DNA from: Deltaproteobacteria bacterium
Lineage (GTDB): Bacteria; Desulfobacterota; Dissulfuribacteria; Dissulfuribacterales; JALVPX01
Assembly: GCA_027031565.1 (NCBI GenBank)
Contig: JALVPX010000225.1
Span: 1,096 to 9,792 of the forward strand
Direction: 5' to 3'
Length of the DNA stretch: 8,697 nucleotides
Shown here: piece by piece, positions 1 to 6,766 of the stretch
How positions within the stretch are numbered: the first letter of the stretch is position 1
Layout: each line of letters opens with the position of its first letter
Position numbers and translations under genes: made by a program
The notes under the pieces: generated by a model
Told to the model about the DNA's origin: nothing
Databases searched by the model: none
Seen by the model: only the letters and a program-made list of their open reading frames with translations

Positions 1-836
1 ATATAGTAGTGGTTGCAGGGTTTCAGGGCGTAACGTCCAAAGGTGATATCACCACCCTTGGCCGCGGCGGTTCTGACACAACGGCCGTGGCTGTTGCCGT
101 GGCAATCGGCGCAGATGCGTGCGAGATTTATACTGATGTCGATGGTGTTTATACCACTGATCCAAATATATGCCCAAGGGCCAGGAAGATCGAGCGCATA
201 TCCTATGAAGAGATGCTTGAGATGGCCAGTCTTGGCGCCAAGGTGCTCCATATCCGCTCAGTGGAATTTGCAATGCGCTACAAGATTCCAATCTATGTGG
301 CATCGAGCATGGAAGAAACGCCGGGAACTTGGGTAGTTGAGGAGGATGAAAGCATGGAAGATATATTGGTATCGGGCGTGACATACAGCAAGGACGAGGC
401 ACGGATTACAGTAACAAAGGTCCCGGATGTCCCAGGCAGCGCAGCAGCCCTCCTCACCCCGATATCTGAAGCAAATATCATAGTGGATATGATCATCCAG
501 AATACCCGGGAAGGCGAGCTCACGGATTTTACCTTCACTGTACCAAAGGCTGATTACAAACAGGCCCTGGAGATCGTGGAAAAGACGGTAAAGGAGATAG
601 GCGCAGAAAATTTCGGCGGCGATCCCAATATTGCCAAGGTCTCCATTGTTGGTGTGGGAATGCGCAACCATGCAGGGGTTGCCACCAGGATGTTTGATAT
701 CCTGGCAAAACATGGTGTAAATATCCTCATGATCAGTACATCAGAAATAAAGGTGTCCTGCGTGATTGATGAGAAGTTTACTGAGTTGGCAGTCAGGGCC
801 CTGCACGAAGGTTTTGGTTTGGACAAGGTGGATTGA
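1..836 (+). CDS. lysC: Aspartate kinase, C-terminal part (5' end outside window)
   Basis: Aspartate kinase phosphorylates L-aspartate to 4-phospho-L-aspartate, the first step of lysine, threonine, methionine and diaminopimelate synthesis in the cytoplasm. The reading frame is open from the window edge (first full codon at 3), so the N-terminal part is missing. The 277 visible residues are roughly two thirds of a usual 400-residue protein. The kinase core shows the conserved GDITTLGRGGSDTTAVA segment, then YTDVDGVYTTDP, and SYEEMLEMASLGAKVLH. From about base 360 onward come two ACT domains (EARITVTKVPDVPGSAAAL and AKVSIVGVGMRNHAGVATR), the usual site of feedback binding by lysine and/or threonine. 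It ends with the typical ALHEGFGLD tail. The TGA stop overlaps the next gene's ATG by one base. A strong internal ribosome binding site suggests a separate beta subunit may also be made (see 354-836). Confidence 0.96.
   Translation, partial: IVVVAGFQGVTSKGDITTLGRGGSDTTAVAVAVAIGADACEIYTDVDGVYTTDPNICPRARKIERISYEEMLEMASLGAKVLHIRSVEFAMRYKIPIYVASSMEETPGTWVVEEDESMEDILVSGVTYSKDEARITVTKVPDVPGSAAALLTPISEANIIVDMIIQNTREGELTDFTFTVPKADYKQALEIVEKTVKEIGAENFGGDPNIAKVSIVGVGMRNHAGVATRMFDILAKHGVNILMISTSEIKVSCVIDEKFTELAVRALHEGFGLDKVD
340..356 (+). promoter_or_regulatory. Internal Shine-Dalgarno and ATG start for a possible LysC beta subunit
   Basis: Inside lysC a perfect AGGAGG (340-345) stands 8 nt before an in-frame ATG (354-356). 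The resulting product would be 160 residues, starting MEDILVSGVTYSKDEARIT and containing only the two ACT domains. In aspartate kinases of the alpha2beta2 type, such as Corynebacterium glutamicum LysC and Bacillus subtilis LysC, the small subunit arises from an internal start at this same boundary between the kinase and ACT regions. The Glu-Glu-Asp codons could produce the purine run by chance, so use of this start is inferred. Confidence 0.5.
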
Positions 837-2428
837 TGGCTGAAAGATTTGTAGAAATTTACGATACCACGTTGAGAGACGGCACCCAGGCAGAGGATTT
901 CAACCTCTCGGTTGAAGACAAGCTCCGAATTGCCCAGAAGCTTGATGAACTGGGCATAGATTACATAGAGGGCGGCTGGCCTGGCTCCAACCCGAAAGAT
1001 CAGCAGTTTTTTGAGGAAATCAGGCGTTATGACCTGAAACACTCGAAAATTGCCGCCTTTGGCTCCACCCATCAGGCAAAAAACAGGCCAGATACCGACC
1101 CTAACCTTAAGGCGCTGGTAGATGCCGACACGCCTGTGATCACCATTTTTGGCAAGACCTGGGATGTCCATGTAAGGGATGCCCTTCGGGTTTCGCTTGA
1201 GAGAAATCTCGAACTTATAGAAAATTCTCTTGGATGGCTCAGGCAGCGCGTACAGACCCTCTTCTATGATGCTGAGCACTTCTTCGACGGTTACAAGGCC
1301 AACAAGGAATATGCCTTGAAGACCTTGCAGAAGGCCGTTGACGCCGGTGCCGAATGCCTGGTCCTTTGCGATACAAATGGGGGAACCCTGCCCCATGAAC
1401 TTTCAGACATAGTCAAAGAGGTAGCCAGGGAAATGGGGCCGGAGGTCAAGCTGGGCATCCATTGCCACAATGATTCAGAGGTGGCAGTGGCCAATTCCCT
1501 GGCAGGGGTGCTGTCCGGGTGCATACAGGTGCAGGGCACCATGAACGGCTTTGGTGAGCGGTGCGGGAATGCCAATTTATGTTCCATCATCCCCGCCCTG
1601 GTGCTCAAAATGGGTTACAATTGTTCGGCGGGAAAGAACCTCCAGAACCTCACCAGTACTTCCCGTTACATCTGTGAGATCGCAAACCTGCCGCCCAATA
1701 AATATCAGCCATACGTCGGGGCCAGTGCCTTTGCCCACAAGGGCGGAATACACGTGAGCGCAGTCATGAGAAATCCCGAGACCTATGAGCACATCAGGCC
1801 CGAGCTGGTGGGCAATGTGCAGAGGATCCTCGTTTCAGACCTTTCTGGCAAGAGCAATGTGCTCGCAAAGGCAAAACAATTCGGCCTGGATCTGGACAGC
1901 TCGGATCCCGTTGTAATGGATATCGTGGCCCGCCTCAAGGAGCTTGAGGCAATGGGATTTCAATTCGAAGGCGCAGAGGCATCCTTTGAACTTTTGATGC
2001 GCAAGGCCTCGGGTTCCTTCAAAAAGAAGTTTGACCTGCTGGGCTTCAGGGTGATAGATCAGAAGGTCAGGGAGGACGAGCCGCCCCAGGCAGAGGCCAC
2101 GGTCATGGTTCAGGTAGGCGGCCAGGTTGAACATACGGCAGCAGTGGGAAACGGCCCGGTAAATGCCCTGGACAACGCCATCAGAAAGGCACTGGAGAAA
2201 TTCTATCCCGAGCTGAAAAATATGAGCCTTCGCGACTACAAGGTGAGAGTATTGCCCGGTGTGGCAGGCACAGGTGCAAAGGTAAGGGTCTTGATCGAAT
2301 CCAGCGACAACGGCGACAAGTGGGGAACAGTGGGCGTCTCCCACGATATCATCGAGGCAAGCTGGCAGGCCCTGGTGGATTCGATTCGCTACAAGCTCAT
2401 GAAATCTGAGCAGGAGGGCAAGAAGTAG
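836..2428 (+). CDS. cimA: (R)-citramalate synthase
   Basis: This enzyme condenses pyruvate and acetyl-CoA to (R)-citramalate, the first step of a threonine-independent route to 2-oxobutanoate and isoleucine. The 530-residue protein begins with the HMG-CoA-lyase-like motif YDTTLRDGTQ (residues 9-18, with Arg14 and metal ligand Asp15). It continues with IEGGWPGSNPKD (44-55), typical of the CimA branch rather than LeuA, and GIHCHND (207-213) with metal ligands His209 and His211. GFGERCGNANL (238-248) holds the likely Asn ligand at 245. The last 130 or so residues resemble the LeuA-type allosteric domain, the usual site of isoleucine feedback. The ATG at 836 overlaps the lysC stop and is preceded by AAGGTGG (825-831) at 4 nt. 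A TTG three bases earlier is possible but less likely. Length and motifs are normal for the family. Confidence 0.96.
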   Translation: MAERFVEIYDTTLRDGTQAEDFNLSVEDKLRIAQKLDELGIDYIEGGWPGSNPKDQQFFEEIRRYDLKHSKIAAFGSTHQAKNRPDTDPNLKALVDADTPVITIFGKTWDVHVRDALRVSLERNLELIENSLGWLRQRVQTLFYDAEHFFDGYKANKEYALKTLQKAVDAGAECLVLCDTNGGTLPHELSDIVKEVAREMGPEVKLGIHCHNDSEVAVANSLAGVLSGCIQVQGTMNGFGERCGNANLCSIIPALVLKMGYNCSAGKNLQNLTSTSRYICEIANLPPNKYQPYVGASAFAHKGGIHVSAVMRNPETYEHIRPELVGNVQRILVSDLSGKSNVLAKAKQFGLDLDSSDPVVMDIVARLKELEAMGFQFEGAEASFELLMRKASGSFKKKFDLLGFRVIDQKVREDEPPQAEATVMVQVGGQVEHTAAVGNGPVNALDNAIRKALEKFYPELKNMSLRDYKVRVLPGVAGTGAKVRVLIESSDNGDKWGTVGVSHDIIEASWQALVDSIRYKLMKSEQEGKK

Positions 2429-2463
2429 AAGGCCGCACCTCTATTCCCACACCCGTCAGCCTG

Positions 2464-2802
2464 ATGATATTTTGGGCCCTTGCAGTTGCTTCATGTATAA
2501 TAGCTTCATGGCTGCTGCATGGTGCGGGTTCCCGGTATGACCAGCATGCATTTGAGGCTGCTGCACAGGTTCCGCAGAGCCCTGAGACAGCCCTGTTGTT
2601 TCTTAAACCGCTTGACATCAATCACGTTTCGCTGGAAGGGCTTGAGACGCTTCCTGGAATAGGGCGCAGACGGGCGGAAAAAATGTTACAATATCGGCAA
2701 GGCTCGGGGCCGTTTCTACACAAGGATGAATTGCTTAACCTGGACAACCCCATTCCGCCTGGTGTGATAGATAGCCTTTGGCCTTATCTTAGTGTTAAAT
2801 AG
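2464..2802 (+). CDS. Membrane-anchored helix-hairpin-helix protein, ComEA-like
   Basis: A 112-residue protein with one hydrophobic N-terminal segment (about residues 2-19), which is probably a signal anchor or signal peptide. A linker follows, then one ComEA/COG1555-type helix-hairpin-helix unit (about 49-110). The unit reads LDINHVSLEGLETLPGIG, with the LPGIG hairpin at 63-67, then RRRAEKMLQYRQ and a second half ending IPPGVIDSLWPYL. Proteins of this group usually bind double-stranded DNA without sequence specificity outside or at the membrane. ComEA does so in DNA uptake, but a competence role here is only inferred. An in-frame TGA at 2407 and no upstream ATG or GTG fix the start at 2464. 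I see no good Shine-Dalgarno, so expression may depend on readthrough from cimA 35 nt upstream. Confidence 0.8.
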   Translation: MIFWALAVASCIIASWLLHGAGSRYDQHAFEAAAQVPQSPETALLFLKPLDINHVSLEGLETLPGIGRRRAEKMLQYRQGSGPFLHKDELLNLDNPIPPGVIDSLWPYLSVK

Positions 2803-2830
2803 AAAAAAGCCTTATTGAAAGAAAAATTGT

Positions 2831-2843
2831 AGGTAAAAAGATG
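2831..2843 (+). promoter_or_regulatory. Ribosome binding site and start of the cooC-like gene
   Basis: AGGT at 2831-2834 lies 6 nt before the ATG at 2841, in an otherwise A-rich leader. It is a modest site, and it supports this start because the N-terminal strand leading into the Walker A loop follows in the normal place. Confidence 0.45.
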
Positions 2844-3635
2844 GGAAACAATAATATTACTCCTAACAGTGCCAGGATACTTGCCATGGCAGGAAAGGGG
2901 GGCACAGGGAAAACCACCCTGTCTGCCCTTCTGGTGCGTTATCTGGTTGAAAACAGCTTGGTACCAGTACTTTGCGTGGATGCAGATGCCAATGCCAACC
3001 TGAATGAACTGCTTGGCCTCGAGGTTGAAAAGACCCTTGGTGAAATCAGGGATGCAATGAAGACCGAGACTCCCCCAGGCATGACGAAAAACGAGTATAT
3101 GGAAATGCAAATAAACCAGGCCATCATCGAGACCAAGGGGTTTGATCTGCTTGTGATGGGGCAGCCAGAAGGGCCGGGCTGCTACTGCATGGCCAACTCC
3201 ATATTGGCCCAGGTCATGGAGGGCCTGGCAAAGAGTTACCGGTATATGCTGGTGGACAATGAGGCTGGAATGGAGCATCTGAGCAGGCTCAATTTAAGGG
3301 ACATAGATACATTGTTCGTGATATCCGACCCTTCTTCCCGCGGGGTGCTCACGGCGGCTAGGATCGCCGATCTAACCAAGGCGCTCCAGGTAAGTGTCCG
3401 CCAGAAGGTGCTTATAGTGAACAGGGTTCCTGCCCAGATCCCTGAGGCCCTTTCAAGCCAAATCGAGGAAGCCGTGGCCAAGACCGATCTCACGTTCGGC
3501 GGCTACGTGCCTGCCAGCAGTCAATTATTCGAATATGAAGTGCAGCAAAGGCCGTTGCTCGACCTCCCGGCCAGCACGGATGCAGTAAAGGCTGCCTTTG
3601 AAATATTCTCCAGATTCATTCCCAAAGAAGATTGA
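2841..3635 (+). CDS. cooC: CooC-type ATPase, CO dehydrogenase nickel-insertion accessory protein
   Basis: CooC proteins are cytoplasmic ATPases of the MinD/ParA class that bind nickel and help build the Ni-Fe-S C-cluster of carbon monoxide dehydrogenase; AcsF is a close relative acting on acetyl-CoA synthase. The 264-residue protein has the deviant Walker A loop GKGGTGKTT (18-26) and the second ATPase motif VDADANANLNELLG (46-59). GQPEGPGCYCMAN (107-119) contains the nickel-binding Cys-x-Cys pair Cys114/Cys116 typical of CooC and absent from ParA. LVDNEAGMEHLSR (137-149) is the CooC version of Walker B. The length matches the family. The stop overlaps the TTG alternative start of parA. CODH itself is not in the window, so the gene works in trans with a distant operon. 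CooC versus AcsF cannot be decided from this sequence alone. Confidence 0.88.
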   Translation: MGNNNITPNSARILAMAGKGGTGKTTLSALLVRYLVENSLVPVLCVDADANANLNELLGLEVEKTLGEIRDAMKTETPPGMTKNEYMEMQINQAIIETKGFDLLVMGQPEGPGCYCMANSILAQVMEGLAKSYRYMLVDNEAGMEHLSRLNLRDIDTLFVISDPSSRGVLTAARIADLTKALQVSVRQKVLIVNRVPAQIPEALSSQIEEAVAKTDLTFGGYVPASSQLFEYEVQQRPLLDLPASTDAVKAAFEIFSRFIPKED

Positions 3636-3640
3636 GCCCA

Positions 3641-4435
3641 ATGACCGCCTCCCCTGCCAAAAAAAAGGCAAAGATCATATGCATAGCCAACCAGAAAGGG
3701 GGGGTTGGAAAGACCACTACCGCGGTTAATCTGGCAGCAGCCATCTCCATGCATAAAAAAAGGGTGCTGCTGGTGGATTGTGATGCCCAGGCAAATGCAA
3801 CGAGCGGCCTTGGCATAAACATCCAGGAGGATAAGGGCTGGCATCTTTATCACGTGCTCACTGGCATGGTCGGGCCTTCGAAGGCAATAAGGAAAACCGA
3901 ATTCAATAACCTGCACCTGCTTCCCTCCCATCCGGAATTGGCTGGAATCGAGGTTGAAATAGCCAACAGGGAAAAGCGTGAGGAATGCCTGAAAAGGGCC
4001 TTGGTGCGGGTTGAGGATTTCGATTACATCTTCATAGATTGCCCTCCGTCCCTCGGCCTTATCACCTTGAACGCATTAACAGCATCTGATTCAATCTTGA
4101 TACCCCTGCAATGTGAATATTATGCGCTGGAGGGGCTGAGCCAGCTTGTTCAGACCATCAAGCTGGTAAAACGCACCTACAACCCAAAGCTTCATATTGA
4201 AGGTCTGCTGCTAACCATGTACGATTCCAGGATGAGGCTTTCATATCAAGTCGCCCGGGAGGTGCGGACACATTTCAGGGAACTGGTCTACAGGAGTGCG
4301 ATTCCCCGCAATGTACGACTCAGTGAGAGCCCGAGCCACGGAAAGCCCATTTTTGAATATGATCCCCGTTCCAGGGGGGCCGAGGGCTACTTGGCCCTGG
4401 CCAAGGAATTCTTGAACAAGCAGAGGCGAGGGTGA
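3641..4435 (+). CDS. parA: Chromosome-partitioning ATPase ParA (Soj)
   Basis: ParA binds non-specific DNA as an ATP dimer and moves ParB-parS complexes, separating replicated origins. The 264-residue protein starts with a short basic tail, then the deviant Walker A loop IANQKGGVGKTTT with the signature lysine. It continues with LLVDCDAQANATSGLG (Walker A') and YIFIDCPPSLGLITLNAL (Walker B and switch). QCEYYALEGLSQL and the RNVRLSESPSHGKPI region are typical of chromosomal Soj proteins. A TTG at 3632 would add three residues, but the purine-rich AAAGAAG (3624-3630) lies only 1 nt from it and 10 nt from the ATG at 3641, so I prefer the ATG. The small size and lack of an N-terminal DNA-binding domain match chromosomal rather than P1/F-plasmid ParA. 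parB follows with a 4-nt overlap. Confidence 0.96.
   Translation: MTASPAKKKAKIICIANQKGGVGKTTTAVNLAAAISMHKKRVLLVDCDAQANATSGLGINIQEDKGWHLYHVLTGMVGPSKAIRKTEFNNLHLLPSHPELAGIEVEIANREKREECLKRALVRVEDFDYIFIDCPPSLGLITLNALTASDSILIPLQCEYYALEGLSQLVQTIKLVKRTYNPKLHIEGLLLTMYDSRMRLSYQVAREVRTHFRELVYRSAIPRNVRLSESPSHGKPIFEYDPRSRGAEGYLALAKEFLNKQRRG
4422..4435 (+). promoter_or_regulatory. parA/parB translational coupling site with GTG start
   Basis: The bases GTGA (4432-4435) serve both as the parB GTG start and the parA TGA stop. AGAGG at 4422-4426 is the likely Shine-Dalgarno. Such overlaps usually keep the two products in proportion. Confidence 0.75.
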
Positions 4436-5289
4436 AGAAATCCAAGTCAGGTTTAGGTAAAGGTTTGGGAGCGCTTTTGTCCCAGGAAGATATTTATGAG
4501 GCAGGAAGTCCGGGGTTTTTCTTGTGCCCGATTGAAAAGATAAGGCCTAACCCCATGCAGCCCCGTAAAGGAATGGACGACCAGGCCCTTGATGCCCTGG
4601 CAAAGTCCATAAAGGACAAGGGCATTCTCCAGCCACTCGTAGTATGCAAAACTGAATCAGGTTATGAGCTTATTGCTGGCGAAAGGAGATGGCGTGCAGC
4701 CCAGCGTGCAGGCCTCCGCTCTGTTCCAGTTGTCATCAAGAATGTGAGCCCTGCCGAGTCGCTGGAACTTGCCTTGATAGAGAACATACAGCGGGAAGAC
4801 CTGAATCCCCTTGAAGAGGCGCTTGCGTATGAGAGGCTCATGGAGGAATTTGGGCTGACCCAGGCACAGGTTGCTGCAAAGGTGGGCAAGCAGCGTTCGA
4901 CAGTGGCCAATGCCCTGAGGCTTTTGCAGCTTCCAGAATATGTGAAAGAAGACGTGGCAGACGGGGTTTTATCGCCGGGCCATGCCAGGGCAATACTCTC
5001 TCTGGAGTCACCAGAACTTCAAAGGTTGCTCCGCGATGCAATAATCGACAAGGAATTGAGTGTAAGGCAGGCAGAGTCCATGGCCAGGAGCATTGCAAAA
5101 AGCCAAGGCCGGGCCGAGGCTCCAAAGAGGCCTGACCCTGATATTGAACGCCTTTGCGAAGAACTTTCAGCGGCTATTGGGGCGCAGGTGTCCATCAAAA
5201 TGACCAAAAAGGGAAGCCGCCTGCAGATAGCCTGCACGGATTCGGAACAGTTTGAAAAGATCATAGAGCAGCTAAGATCCCTCTTTTGA
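4432..5289 (+). CDS. parB: Chromosome-partitioning protein ParB (Spo0J family)
   Basis: ParB is a CTP-dependent DNA clamp that loads at parS sites, spreads along DNA and stimulates ParA. In this 285-residue protein the N-terminal peptide KSGLGKGLGALL (4-15) is the family's ParA-stimulating tail. The CTP-binding region includes IRPNPMQPRK (37-46) and the box II motif GERRWRAAQRAGL (83-95). ENIQREDLNPLEEALAYERL (117-136) follows. The helix-turn-helix that reads parS is about LTQAQVAAKVGKQRSTVANALRLL (142-165). After a charged linker near 225-238 comes a C-terminal dimerisation domain (about 240-285). The GTG start overlaps the parA stop as GTGA, and AGAGG (4422-4426) precedes it by 5 nt. Length is normal. 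Confidence 0.96.
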   Translation: MKKSKSGLGKGLGALLSQEDIYEAGSPGFFLCPIEKIRPNPMQPRKGMDDQALDALAKSIKDKGILQPLVVCKTESGYELIAGERRWRAAQRAGLRSVPVVIKNVSPAESLELALIENIQREDLNPLEEALAYERLMEEFGLTQAQVAAKVGKQRSTVANALRLLQLPEYVKEDVADGVLSPGHARAILSLESPELQRLLRDAIIDKELSVRQAESMARSIAKSQGRAEAPKRPDPDIERLCEELSAAIGAQVSIKMTKKGSRLQIACTDSEQFEKIIEQLRSLF

Positions 5290-5299
5290 CTAAGATACC

Positions 5300-5608
5300 A
5301 TGGCCCTTGTCAATATAGACAGTGCCCTTTTAAAGGTGTGCAGGGCCTTAAAAAAATGCGAACAAGGAAAAGGCGTGGAAGTGTTGTCCTACAAACGCAA
5401 CCGCGGGGTATCCATAATCAGGCAGGACGAATCTACTTATCTCGTCAAGGAAAGGGGCTATGAAAACCTGGAACTGGATGTTTCCCATCGTCAACTCAAG
5501 AAAATATTGCAAAGCATCATGAAGCGTGAGTTCCCCAGGAGCCGCAAGGTGAGGATTTACACCATTTCAGGAGAGGAACAGTTGAACAGGCCCTTGAAGA
5601 AATTGTGA
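5300..5608 (+). CDS. Basic protein of unknown function downstream of parB
   Basis: A 102-residue reading frame starting at ATG 5300, 10 nt after the parB stop, in the same direction. I do not recognise the family. The protein is strongly basic, with clusters such as YKRNRG (31-36), HRQLKK (63-68) and KREFPRSRKVR (74-84). There is no membrane segment and there is only one motif-like cysteine pair (Cys14, Cys20). Its pattern suggests alternating strands in the middle (VEVLSYKRNRGVSIIR, STYLVKE) and helices at the ends, so a small alpha/beta fold is possible. The charge and the position after parAB fit nucleic-acid binding, but this is a guess. The ribosome binding site is weak (TAAG at 5291-5294), and codon use looks like that of its neighbours, so it is likely a real gene. 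Confidence 0.7.
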   Translation: MALVNIDSALLKVCRALKKCEQGKGVEVLSYKRNRGVSIIRQDESTYLVKERGYENLELDVSHRQLKKILQSIMKREFPRSRKVRIYTISGEEQLNRPLKKL

Positions 5609-5645
5609 AAATCAGTCGTACTTTTGCGGTTTTCCATATCTTTTC

Positions 5646-5674
5646 TTGACATTTGTACATCTTGGGCTAGTAAT
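5646..5674 (+). promoter_or_regulatory. Candidate sigma70-type promoter for pgsA-like gene
   Basis: A perfect -35 box TTGACA (5646-5651) is followed after 17 nt by AGTAAT (5669-5674), matching four of six -10 positions. It lies in the 108-nt gap after the parAB cluster and about 40 nt before the ATG at 5717, the only longer plus-strand gap before 7880. This makes it a likely start of a new transcription unit. No clear rho-independent terminator is visible in 5609-5645. Confidence 0.45.
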
Positions 5675-5716
5675 TCCTAAATTTAGACAGGTTGCCCAAA
5701 CCAGGTATCGAAACAG

Positions 5717-6739
5717 ATGAAAATTACTGCGAATCAGCTCACACTGCTCAGGGTGGCACTTTTGCCCCTGCCATATTTTCTGATATATGGCAGCACCTAC
5801 TCCAGGGTCGCTTCTCTTGCCATATTTACCATTCTAGGCATCACAGACTATCTGGACGGCCTGATGGCCAGGCGTGATGGCGTAACGAAACTGGGCAAGA
5901 TGCTCGACCCGATAGCAGACAAGATCTTCATCACGGTCTGCTTCATACCCCTGGTGGATCTAGACATATTTCCGCTGTGGCTAGTCTGGCCCATCTTCTT
6001 GCGCGAATTCCTGGTAACAGAACTAAGGGCGGTTCTCCAGAAAGAAGGCATGGAACTGCCTGTCATGGAGCTGGGCAAGATCAAAACCACTATCCAAATG
6101 ATAGTAGCCGGGCTGGTGTTAATGGTTGCAACCTTTCCCGGAAAGACAGTGGTGGCGTCGCTGTTGGCCGGCGCAGTGACAGCCACCATGTTCTTGGCAT
6201 CGGTACTCTATTACAAGGAAGGTTCCTTGAGCCCAAGATTCAAATGGGCCCTGGGCCTGCTTGGGCTCGGCCTGGCCGTGAGGCTGCTTTTCAATGACCA
6301 GGCAACCATCCTGTTTTACGGCATTGCAATGTTGGCCTTGACTCTGGCCTCAGGTTTTGAATATGTGAGGAGAGGCCTTCCTGCATGTTTGCAAAGAGGT
6401 ACAAGGGACCTTGCAAGGCTGTTTCTTGCCATGGCCGTGCCCATGGCAGCCCTGATTCTGGTTCCCCACTTATCCAGAAGCTCCACCATACTCGTAATTC
6501 TCATACTTACAGTGGAATTCATATCCCAGGGACTGGATATGTGGTTTTCCAGGCGGTGCAGCATCATTTCTTATGAAACCAAGGTATATCTAATTTTTCC
6601 CGCTGCCTTGATTTGTGCAGGCACTGCCTATCTCTTAGGATATGGGGCAAAGCCTGCCTTCCTGTGGAGCACCTTGTTTCTTTCCACCTTCTATATCGTT
6701 ACCCGGACCCTTTGCCTTGTACGGAGCAGGGCAGGTTGA
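5717..6739 (+). CDS. pgsA: CDP-alcohol phosphatidyltransferase, PgsA-like, with extra C-terminal membrane domain
   Basis: The first half (about residues 1-168) is a phosphatidylglycerophosphate synthase-like integral membrane enzyme. Such enzymes transfer phosphatidyl from CDP-diacylglycerol to glycerol-3-phosphate. It starts with NQLTLLRVALLPL (6-18). The catalytic CDP-alcohol motif D-x2-D-G-x2-A-R-x7-G-x3-D-x3-D is at 44-68, with Asp44, Asp47, Asp64 and Asp68 intact. LREFLVTELR (95-104) and LGKIKTTIQM (119-128) point to PgsA rather than other family members. PgsA is normally 170-200 residues, but this protein has 340. Residues about 172-340 form a second hydrophobic region with roughly five or six membrane helices and no motif I recognise. 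The ATG at 5717 has only a weak upstream CCAGG (5701-5705). Substrate choice is inferred. The dGTPase gene follows after 27 nt. Confidence 0.85.
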   Translation: MKITANQLTLLRVALLPLPYFLIYGSTYSRVASLAIFTILGITDYLDGLMARRDGVTKLGKMLDPIADKIFITVCFIPLVDLDIFPLWLVWPIFLREFLVTELRAVLQKEGMELPVMELGKIKTTIQMIVAGLVLMVATFPGKTVVASLLAGAVTATMFLASVLYYKEGSLSPRFKWALGLLGLGLAVRLLFNDQATILFYGIAMLALTLASGFEYVRRGLPACLQRGTRDLARLFLAMAVPMAALILVPHLSRSSTILVILILTVEFISQGLDMWFSRRCSIISYETKVYLIFPAALICAGTAYLLGYGAKPAFLWSTLFLSTFYIVTRTLCLVRSRAG

Positions 6740-6766
6740 TTTCTTTCCCGCTGCTAAGTATAAGAG

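Noticed and set aside
833..835. TTG start for cimA three bases before the ATG
   Set aside because: The ATG at 836 has better spacing from AAGGTGG and forms the usual stop/start overlap.
554..1396. Long minus-strand frame of 280 codons across lysC and cimA
   Set aside because: It lies opposite two well-conserved genes and its translation has no domain-like pattern, so it is a shadow frame.
2803..2840. Promoter before the cooC-like gene (TTGAAA at 2815)
   Set aside because: A -10 box at the right distance would fall on the start codon at 2841; the gene is better explained as part of the upstream operon.
1751..3856. CACGTG at 1751-1756 and 3851-3856 as possible parS sites near parAB
   Set aside because: The flanks do not match the 16-bp parS palindrome (TGTTnCACGTGnAACA); both lie inside coding sequence. 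No parS is visible in the window.
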